From contig NMRB01000718.1 in assembly GCA_002633025.1 (NCBI GenBank), positions 187,921-251,920 on the forward strand: 64,000 nucleotides of DNA, in the 5' to 3' direction. The number at the start of each line of letters is the position of its first letter. Within the stretch, counting starts at the first letter, position 1. The DNA comes from Notospermus geniculatus (Eukaryota; Nemertea; Pilidiophora; Heteronemertea; Lineidae). A program made the position numbers and the translations under genes. Of this stretch, positions 56,101-64,000 are shown in pieces. The notes beneath the pieces were generated by a model that had not been told where the DNA came from, searched no databases, and saw nothing but the letters and a program-made list of their open reading frames with translations.

Positions 56101-59100
56101 GGATTCCGAGTTCAATGAGCATGTTGAGCCACTTTGGCCCCGCAAATGATTCTTTTTCCTCATTTGTGATTGGTTGTTTCCAGGCATTTCTCCCGTGACG
56201 AAGACAGCAATACTCAATCAGAGGAGGAAGGCTTTCTCACTAGTAATCATATTCTGTCCAGGAGACCAGAGCTTGCATTCCATGCAGGTAAGTTAAGGTG
56301 TCAGACGTGGCGTAGTGCAACCATTGGCACTTGTCATGTCTGGGGTCTTAGGTCTGATCCCAGGCAGATCCATTCATCAGATGGCAACTCTTTCATAGCG
56401 CTGGTTTTATCAGAGCACTCTCATTTTTTCCTGCTATACATAAATCAGACTGATGGGTCCAGGAGTAGGATTTCATGCATTTTTCACTGGTACATTGTAC
56501 ATGTACATGTATTTCAAATCATACTGAGACTTGCTGCATCCCTGCCAAGCGATTCCCGATTGAAATCTGAAAAACCTCAAACTCATTGTTTCTCTTTCAG
56601 TTCAGATTGTCTTTTTCGCCATGATGGCCATGTCTACTCTAAGATTCAAATACTTATGGACTGTCAACATGTGCATTTTTGCAAGTGTTGGTATTTGTGA
56701 TTTTCACTTTTGGAAGAAGGCTCTGTCGAAATTCAGGATCGAAGGGTTGGTGGTAAGTACTGGTACCTGATGACTGTGTCCGTCAGTGTATAAGCTGGTT
56801 GGAACAGTTGGTAAATTACATGTGATAGACCTACTGGGGAGTTCAGTTTTATCTCTAGAGAGGATACTGTACTGATAAGGTAAGGGTTGGCTAAAAACAT
56901 GGCACGAAACGAGCCCCAGATATCTCTACCTTGTCTGTTTTAGTACAAGTAATATGTATTGATTCCAGCTTGAAATTGCCAGGAATGGTGTGACCATCAT
57001 CGTGTTGGCTGCATTACTTATCAAAGCTTTGCCACCAGTTCTGAAAGAACTTGAAGATCTGAAGGAATTTTATGATCCAGACACAGTTGATCTGATGGAG
57101 TGGATCAAGTAAGTGGAGATGAATTGTTTCTTCGGAACTGATCCTAGACTCATAAGTGTGCCCCTCCAGCACAAAATCAGCGTAAAGTTGCATGGAATAT
57201 GAGCCAAAACGTACTGGCTTGACACCAGGAGAGACAGGATCACTCTGACTTCACAACAGACAGACAGCACCGAAATTGACAAATGTAACCCTCCACCACA
57301 AGGGTCAAAACCAATCAGCAGTCACTCTGAGGTTGGCAAGTTCGGACCATTGTATTTGTCAAATTCAGTATTGTCTGCGTGTCTGTTGTGAAGTGTGAGT
57401 TATTCTTTTTCTGTCTTTATCTTTTGGTGTCATGCCAGTATGTTTGGGCTCATTTTCCGAGCGACTTTACACTGGTTTTGTAGCGGAGGGTCACAAATGT
57501 TGAGATTTAGGAAATGTTGAATCGAAAGATGCGTGCTACATCTCGGACATCGATGAGACATTGAGAATGTTTAAACCCTGAATCGTATTGATTGCTTCCA
57601 GGAAAGATACTCCCCCCACTGCTGCTTTCACGGGCAGCATGCAGCTCCTGGCTGGGGTGAAGCTCTGTACCGGGCGACCACTTACCAATCATCCCCATTA
57701 CGAGGACAAGGAACTCAGAGAAAGGACCAAGGAGGTAAGTTTGTGCCATATCCTCCTGCAGTTCCTGAACTTGATTATGATGTTTGGTAATAAAGATTTG
57801 ATTAGGCCACTTAAAATTAATAAATTGTTTTACATGACTCCAATTTCTGAAGTGTTGGTGAGTAGGGCATTTTATATTTTATATTTTTCCTCGACAAGAA
57901 GAAGGACAGCAGAGATCACCAATACTGGAAAATTACTTTTAACTTCTCAATATCTCAACATTTTGTACAGCCCTTCTATACTTTGAGGGTCACTTTAGTT
58001 GGATCACCCTGACAGAACTGTGGGAGACTAGGTTACTAAACATAACTGACGATCTCTAACGGTTTTTGGGATGAAAAAACAGACTTTGAAAAATATAAAA
58101 TATAAAAAAATCGAGGCGGCACCAAAAAATTGAGGCGGGCGGCCATGTAAAACAACTTATTAATTTTAAGAGGCATTATGAAACACAGTATTGAGTTTGC
58201 ATGCTTGTTCAATACGTCACATTATCATCTCTTGGCATTGCAGTTGCCTTATAATTCCGATAGGTTTTGTGCAAATGAAGAGAATGGAGTCTTAAGCTAA
58301 CAGCATGATTTGGTTCATTGACCATCTGAACCCACTACTAACCAGAGAACCTCTCTGTTTACCTCAAACTAGCAGATTATTTTGGTTGTTTACTTGGTGT
58401 CTGTAGGGCGCAATAGATGGCACTACATGTGCACATAATCAGTCGGCCAATTTATTGGGGTGTGAATGTTCTGTTTTCAGTTGTATCAATATTATGGCCG
58501 CACTCCGCCTGAGAAGGTTCATGAAATCATGCTAAAATATGACGTCAGCTATGTTATTCTTGAGGACAGTATCTGTCTGGCCCAGTCCACGGGTTGTAGG
58601 GTGCCTGATCTTATAGATGTGCACAATGGAGAGGTAAATGCTTTCTTTTCTAATAATAATATTTTCAAACAAAAGAATAAGATGGAGCTGTTTTAAAAAA
58701 TGGTGTTTCCTTGTCTTTTTCTGCCTCATTCAGTGCAACCTCGTTCCCAGGTTCTTCCTCTACCCTCGACTTCAGTCAGTGTCTTTTCCATTGGCGAAGT
58801 TAAGCCCTAGGGATGAGGTTGCATTCAGGGGTTCTGAACCTTATCCCATTCTTCATGTGATGTGATACAGAGGGCGACCAATCATGCATTCGTGTGGTAG
58901 ATATAGTTGGACTGACAGCCAGGTTTTCTCCAATCACTCTGTGATCTATGTTATTAGGCAGAGTCATTGCAAAAGAGCTTCAGATGCCGTATTTGGTGCT
59001 TGGCTCTCAATATGGACCTGGTCAGTCATTCAGCCGGGCCGTGGATGATGCTTTTCCCTTGCTCATCAAGTTCTACTGATTTATTTTCCACGTAGGCCTA

Positions 59101-59468
59101 CCTGCCATGCCTGCAGTAGTCCGTAACTCACCTTCAGCCATCTCTCGGCGTGGGATTCACTCCAGGGCCCACGTCTACCCTGGGTGGAATCTTTTAGCTT
59201 GTGGTAGCCTAAACACTTAGGTATGGCCCCATGTCTCATTCAAGGATTTCTCATCTTCTGAATTGGGTAGTAAAGTCATTCTTCCTAATTCTTGCAGATT
59301 CCAGACCATGGCCGTCCGCAGGAGGGACTTGTGCATTCTGACGTACCACGCTTCTGTAACGAAATACGCTACGGCAAACCACAATACACAAGATACTTCA
59401 AACTAGTGTTTAGTAATAGAACATTCAGGGTATACAGGGTGCTTAGACCTAAAAATTCTCACCAGTAG
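50137..59468 (+). CDS. DPY19L3: Protein C-mannosyltransferase, DPY19L3 type
   Basis: Multi-pass ER membrane enzyme that attaches mannose to tryptophan in thrombospondin-type repeats using dolichyl-phosphate-mannose (family knowledge). Exons: 50137-50400 (1a), 52848-53060, 53293-53432, 53599-53722, 53909-54043, 54194-54325, 55188-55292, 55508-55581, 55935-56093, 56184-56287, 56601-56752, 56969-57108, 57602-57734, 58481-58633, 59298-59468. They join to 732 residues (human about 716). Signatures: [11 protein letters not shown] then [18 protein letters not shown] in the first luminal loop, [58 protein letters not shown]-like [45 protein letters not shown] and [10 protein letters not shown]. About a dozen hydrophobic helices are seen. 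An alternative first coding exon lies at 52166-52423. Confidence 0.95.
50992..52157. mobile_element. 1.17-kb fold-back DNA transposon at exon 1b
   Basis: Two 425-bp arms (50992-51416 and 51733-52157) are inverted copies with only a few mismatches and no net length difference. The ends read CATAGTCAAATA. The direct repeat AACAGAC lies at 50985-50991 and 52158-52164; an 8-bp AACAGACC reading is equally possible. The 316-bp centre has no transposase. High arm identity suggests a young insertion. Confidence 0.92.
52166..52423 (+). CDS. DPY19L3: Alternative first coding exon (1b) of DPY19L3
   Basis: This 86-codon exon starts [13 protein letters not shown], holds one hydrophobic helix ([19 protein letters not shown]) and ends [11 protein letters not shown] at a phase-0 donor (AAG|GTTTGT), exactly as exon 1a ends [11 protein letters not shown]. 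Both can therefore join the exon at 52848, and the pair is mutually exclusive because each supplies the initiator and first helix. The cytoplasmic N-termini are unrelated. The original 5' part of the exon, with acceptor TTTCTTCAG ending at 50910, is now separated from the ATG by a 1.17-kb fold-back element. The donor of 1b is weaker than that of 1a (GTAAGA). Confidence 0.8.
52476..52615. mobile_element. MITE, tandem pair member 1
   Basis: Ends GGGCTGGGTTGCACAAAACT and TTTTGTGCAACCGGCCC; inner arms CATGTTAGCGCTAAC repeated. It lies in the intron between exon 1b and exon 2 of DPY19L3 and is followed two bases later by a second element of the same family. Confidence 0.85.
52618..52751. mobile_element. 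MITE, tandem pair member 2
   Basis: Same family and orientation as 52476-52615: GGGCTGGGTTGCACAAAACT start, GTGCAACCGGGCCC end, GTTAGCGCTAAC and CACCAAGTTAGCGCT inner words. The copies differ at a fair number of positions, so this is not a fresh duplication. Confidence 0.85.
54357..54538 (+). repeat. SINE with tRNA-like head and 5S rRNA-like body
   Basis: TATGGCCTAGTGGTTAGCG is a good tRNA A box. It runs into AGAAGTTAAGCAACAGAG and then TACGTGGATGGGCGACCAG, which resemble the 5S rRNA internal control region (AAGCTAAGCAGG and TACTTGGATGGGAGACC). The first 92 bases recur at 54958-55048. It occupies the DPY19L3 intron after exon 54194-54325. Confidence 0.6.
54547..54853. mobile_element. Mutator-like MITE with 9-bp target duplication
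   Basis: Ends CATCTTCGATGATCGAAGG and complement; the 9-bp word AGTCAAATC lies on both sides (54538-54546 and 54854-54862). Inner arms are CACCCTTCGAGAAAT-type inverted pairs. A 9-bp duplication fits Mutator-like elements. It is inserted in or next to the SINE tail. Confidence 0.82.
54958..55048 (+). repeat. Second copy of the tRNA-like SINE head
   Basis: About 91 bases nearly identical to 54355-54446, including TTAACCCGCCGGCCATGGAGG and the A box TATGGCCTAGTGGTTAGCG. It diverges just before the 5S-like segment. Confidence 0.75.
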
Positions 59469-61616
59469 CTGGGCCAGATTTGTCCATGATGAAGTCCTCG
59501 CCCCTCCTTTAGGTACCTCAGAACAGGAATTTTTTGTTGCCACCTTTTACCATTTTATTATTTGGCAACCAATGTATCCACAACAATTAGTACATGTATT
59601 TTACTGGAATCTCTGCCTGGAAAAGAGGTTTGGCCCATAAGTCTCTGCATGGGGTAGTGGGCACTGGTGTATCATCTCTCATGTTACTTGTGTCAGTCCT
59701 CCCTGTCCTGAAATGTCAGTATCTAAAGTGTAGCCTTCAGACGCCATTCCACTCAGTATAATATAGAAATTCGTGGTAAGTAGGCCTATACCCCATCTGC
59801 TAGTCGTCGTGTTTTCAAGATCTTCCACCTCCATGTCAGAGGTTTCTATAAGTATTGCCAAAAATTCATAAGCGATTATAAATTTTTGGTATTGCTGAAA
59901 CACCGTCAAAAATATGAAAATTAAAGGTTGTAGCAGTAGATGCATGACAATTATACATACAAGCCTGGTGGCGTTAAGGTTCACGTAGTGAAATTATCGA
60001 AAAAAATATCGCAATTGAGGGACATGGGGCACCATTTTAGAAATTCTCAACTTCCAATACTCGACATGGCCCTAAGGATACCGGTAGTTCATTGATTTGC
60101 CACCAGAGAAGTTACTGGTACTACATGTACGTACAATCCAGGCAGTGCTCATCCAGAAGGCGATTACCTGCACTCGACGACCGGTAGCAGGTAGCCTGCT
60201 TTGTTCACCCACGTGGTGATGATCGACTCATTATTCACAGGGGAGGCAGGCAAGGCGGGTTGATTTTTAAAAAGGCGCTTCGTATTAAAGAGTTATCTAC
60301 ATTAATAATTCATACCTTCTGTCAAAAATCGGCTAGATTATTGTAACCTTTCTCCCACGAAATGTATCATTTTACGCAAACAGCAAATTCGTTTGTGATG
60401 TTGACTTATAACTAACAATCCTGAAACCCCTACGCCTTCCAATAATAGGCTCGTCCTACCTGTGTTATTCTGCCATGTATTGGATATCGCGAATGCACTG
60501 GGCANTGTCACGCACGTTCTCATAAACTACGCATTGACCAGAGACAACAACGTTTGGGAATGTTTAGTTATTATTTGGGGAGTGTCCTCGCCCTACATTT
60601 AGGCCAGAAAGTGATGCGAACTTTGCAGAATCAATGGTTTTTCTGCACTAATCGAGCGGCGCATTTGCCATCGCGTCTTTTTGTATTGCGGTTCACCATT
60701 CGCACCAATTCCGTTTGAGCCGCATAACCACCCTACAGCTGTCTTCGGCCATCGTCTCATCGCCACATCATTACATTGCATGGGCGGTATCAGGATACTT
60801 TTCCTCCGGACAATTGTCCATGATTTTTGCCCCCCCCCCTCGACGTTTGAACCACCCGTAGGGCCTCTCATGTTCACTTCCGAGATTTTGGGGGCTAAAA
60901 AGCTGCTTAGCCGCTTAAGTTCAGCCGCCTCATGTCAGGGGTAGATGTTTGGGGGGACATGTGTTGGGGGCCAAATATGTCTGACTTCAGCATGATTTTT
61001 GGCCACCTTACTGCCTATGGTGCCATTATATTTTTTACCCCTTATGCCATCCTCTGACCACATGCACCTTGTGCGCATGTGCTCGCCATGGGTATCATGC
61101 TAGTCCTTGATAAAAACGATTTGATAGACGTTTGCAAATCGTAAAATGCCATAACTTTGTGGCAGAATAATTTTGACTCGTAATCGGAAGTGCGCATAAA
61201 TCGCAAATATCGTAGTCGTCATGGTCGTGTCTCAAAGTCGTAACAACTAGGATTACGACTTCAATATTCATTATTTATCCGCACTTCCGATTTATTAGCC
61301 AATTTTTTCTGCCTTCAATTTATGGTGTTTGACGAATAGAAAACTTCTATCACATCGTTTTTATCAAGGATGTCCATAGCGGACTGCAATTCATTCTCGT
61401 AGTTGAAGTCGGAGTCGGAAAGTTGCGCATCCTCTCTATTTACTGTACAGTACCGCGAGTGATGTCGCCACATTATAGGTGGCAGCACTTTCGGTAACTC
61501 GAGGCGTTGGGGAAAATCACGCTAGTGTGCATTTTTTACAGAGTGGGTTTTATCATTCAAATGCCGGGGGCGATGCGGCGGTCTCCCTCATGTTTATCTT
61601 TTGTTTTTCATTTCAG
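59469..61616. other. DPY19L3 3' region and intergenic DNA
   Basis: No coding exon recognised. There are poly-C runs near 60830-60839, an ambiguous base near 60505, and a fold-back at 61104-61370. A 92-codon minus-strand frame (60877-60599) has no domain. The promoter and first exon(s) of the gene ending at 61823 may lie here. Confidence 0.45.
61104..61370. mobile_element. Fold-back element
   Basis: TCCTTGATAAAAACGATTTG and its complement form the ends; the inner arms are AATCGGAAGTGCGCATAAAT and its counterpart near 61280. About 267 bp and non-coding. Confidence 0.75.
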
Positions 61617-61823
61617 CTCCTTCTGGCGATATTAGCAGTTCTTTTATTCATCTCCATATGCGTGTTCATCCTCTGCATCGTCCTCATTGTCTTCGCGAGT
61701 CAGAAAGTCTGTGAGTGCTGTCTGGTGGCAGGACCGAGCCCCGGGGTCGTGTATCAAGCTGCGCCAACTACAGCCCCGCCAATTATGGCCCGGCCAGCTA
61801 CAGCCCCACCACAGGGGATGTGA
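61617..61823 (+). CDS. Last exon of an unidentified transmembrane protein
   Basis: After the acceptor TTTTTCATTTCAG the frame reads 68 residues to a TGA. The first 30 or so form one strong hydrophobic helix (LLLAILAVLLFISICVFILC), followed by a Cys pair region (QKVCECCLVAG) and a Pro/Ala/Thr-rich tail ending ATAPPQGM. The frame is also open upstream of the acceptor, but the sequence there looks non-coding. The juxtamembrane cysteines could be palmitoylated (inference). No family is recognised, and no partner exon was found upstream in the window. Confidence 0.4.
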   Translation, partial: LLLAILAVLLFISICVFILCIVLIVFASQKVCECCLVAGPSPGVVYQAAPTTAPPIMARPATAPPQGM

Positions 61824-63899
61824 GATCCATGACATTGTCGGTGCTCTACCTTTTGATGATCGTCGGCTGCAGACTTTTCAGGATTTTGCAAACCAAAACC
61901 ATGACGTCATTGAACTCGGGGACCTTTCCACTGCATGAGATTGAGATTATTACAGTGCTGTGTATTCATAGTGTGTTTTTTATCGGCCTTGTCTGTCCCA
62001 ATAATGCGAAAAAAACTCGGGCAATGCAACTACATGTATGATATGTGCAGGATGATATGGAAAGTGTATGTTGGCGCCGTCTATAATTTTGTATAACTTC
62101 ATGATTTTTATTCGTCTATGTACAAGTTTTGTAGCCTCTTTGGCCCTGTCTTGTCCCTCCTCCTCCTCTGGAGGCCACGGCGGGTTGCAGCAGCAGCAAT
62201 GAGTATCACTGCCAAGGTTTTTCGACAAGACTGTACGAATGGCCTATAACATAGTTTGAGTTACAAGGCCCTGCGGCTTTTCGTCGAGTGGCTCGAGAAT
62301 CGTACATGGTCGTGTCCTATTTGTACGATATTTTCATAATATGCCCGTGTTGTTTTAGTGTACATGTATTTAATTTCCTAATTATACATCCTCCATTTTA
62401 GTCATTTTTGGCGAGCCTCTCTTTTTCGTTCCTTCCTTCCTGCGCTTCTCTTAAAGCCCCGAAAATACCTTTTCGCTCATTCCGTCTGCACACTTCAACC
62501 ATCAGGTTCGGGCCAGCTTTTAACGGCATTATTGGCGTGTTTTTCTTTCGTCATGCCTAAATCAGTCAACTTTCTTGGCCGACCTGGCCATGATCGTGTA
62601 ACACCAAGATTACGATGAGAAAACCAATTGATAAGTATGATTTGGGTTTAAAGTCGCACCCGATGACTTCGAATATTAGTTACAGGGACTTGTGTTAGTC
62701 CAGGTGTGGAAGGAATGGTGTACCCCCAGAATGCAAGTCCGACATACAATAGTTATCAGTGGTACTTTTGGGCCATCCTGTGGAATGGTGGTCGGAATTT
62801 CCATATGAAGACGTACTTATTATTCTCTGAGAGAGTGGATCGCGTAATATATGTAGATGACTACGTACCACCAGAAAGTTGAGATGGTCGGTACATATTC
62901 GATATCATGTTGATCGATTGATTCCTAATTATACCAGAAATCCATCCGTCTCATTAAACATACAGTATGTCACACAACGCCATCAGAATGCTCCAACGTA
63001 ATAGGTATCCTTCACGAGGCGACGTATAGACGGACGTATACGCGACGTATAACCTAAACTCGCCAATTACTAAGTTTCGCCATAACATTGCATGAAGTGC
63101 ATTATCCAGGGGGCGTAATGTCTCCGCCTTGGCGAGTTTGCGACCTAACGATGACTTATGCTGTAATTCGTCAGACCTCATTAAATTCCGGTGTCGTGAT
63201 TGGCCATATGCTAATGTTCCATGTTAATCATGTCATTCTTGTTTGGGCGGTGGTCGCTTTTTGCTCAATAGTTTACATAGAGAAAGGTAGTGAAGTAGAG
63301 CCCATTCAGTTTGACACACGCAGCTGTCGAATCAGTAATTCTTCAGTGCGTTACTTACTCTGTTTATGAATAGCGATACGGCCGCCTCGGTCTGTGTTTT
63401 CACTGACCGGCACAGGCAAAATCATTATGGTTATAAATAACTAGGTGTGAAAGGAACGAATGTCCCCAGGAAGAACTGTCCCTGGCAACAAATGAATATT
63501 GTAACATTGTCAGGTCCTAGCTAGCTTTTATGGCCTGCGGGGGGGGTTGATTGAGTCTGGAGGCGAAGCCGGAGGGGGTCTTGGGGCCCTCCCCCGAAAA
63601 AGTTGAAAATCTACACCCTCTAAGATGCATTTTCCCCACATCTGACACGACAATAACTTGGCTTGAAGAGGGGAAATAACCTTTTAGAGCAAACATTTGA
63701 TGGCCCTTTGTGCTCGGGGGGGGGGGATACATTTGCCACCTCCCCCTGTCCGCCGCTGGCTACGCTCCTGTCTGCAATCTCTGTCGTTTGGTTTCTATTA
63801 TTGCCATGTACATGTACATTTATTTGTCATCGGACAATATACGTATTAGCAGACACGTTTTACAGGGGGGAGCTGCTTTACGCTTACACCTGGTTTTAT
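61824..63899. other. 3' UTR or intergenic DNA, nothing recognised
   Basis: Open frames reach 108 codons without any domain. Runs of G occur near 63541 and 63716. There are no strong fold-back elements apart from short CATGTACATGTAC words. Confidence 0.45.
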
Positions 63900-64000
63900 C
63901 CAGGGCCGTGTTGAATGCGGGGGGGGGCAGGGGAAACGTGATTTTCATGCGGATTTTCGGCAAAAAGTGGCAAAAAGGTCATCTGCCCCACCCCCACTGC
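63900..64000. repeat. Family 2 poly-G element, cut by the window end
   Basis: It begins AGGGCCGTGTTGAATGCGGG and contains GTGATTTTCATGCGGATTTT, as in the copy at 39088-39213. Only the first 100 bases are in the window. Confidence 0.7.

Overview
The window is animal nuclear DNA, at roughly 40 percent GC, with small exons, consensus GT-AG introns and many short fold-back repeats. Overuse of the palindromic words TAGGCCTA and TACATGTA, together with an adhesion GPCR carrying leucine-rich repeats, points to an invertebrate deuterostome such as an echinoderm or hemichordate. That placement is an inference; the gene content alone does not fix the phylum. There is no bacterial-type operon, CRISPR array or recognisable transposase or reverse transcriptase.

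Layout. 0-6.4 kb: no recognised gene, only repeats (three fold-back or poly-G elements, a tRNA-derived SINE, a 108-bp tandem duplication). 6.5-22.5 kb, minus strand: a complete 23-coding-exon adhesion GPCR of about 1202 residues, with signal peptide, LRRNT, four 24-residue LRRs, LRRCT, a 12-cysteine module, a SEA-like segment, HRM, GAIN/GPS, 7TM and an acidic Pro-rich tail. All exon phases join and the coding length is a multiple of three. 22.8-28.4 kb, minus strand: a second, partly duplicated LRR cassette with its own signal-peptide exon, LRRCT, second LRRNT and LRRs. Every exon is phase-compatible with the downstream gene, so it is either an alternative N-terminus or a partial gene copy. 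28.5-35 kb: intergenic with nested MITEs. 35.0-38.7 kb, plus: TIPRL (7 exons, 272 aa). 41.0-43.1 kb, plus: ISCU (5 exons, 163 aa). 48.7-45.8 kb, minus: RPL13A (8 exons, 203 aa) with a 5' TOP start, a close poly(A) signal and two intronic C/D-box snoRNAs of the U43 type. 50.1-59.5 kb, plus: DPY19L3 C-mannosyltransferase (about 732 aa) with two alternative first coding exons; a 1.17-kb fold-back transposon sits right against the start codon of the second. 61.6 kb, plus: a last exon encoding a transmembrane helix and a Pro/Ala-rich tail. The rest, to 64 kb, is repeat-bearing intergenic DNA.

The housekeeping genes are unrelated in function: TIPRL regulates PP2A-family phosphatases, ISCU is the mitochondrial Fe-S scaffold, RPL13A is in the large ribosomal subunit, and DPY19L3 modifies tryptophans in the ER. 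ISCU and RPL13A converge; RPL13A and DPY19L3 are head to head; the GPCR and TIPRL diverge. The features most worth a second look are the modular LRR-GPCR, the snoRNA pair in an unexpected host, and the duplicated DPY19L3 first exon with its transposon insertion.
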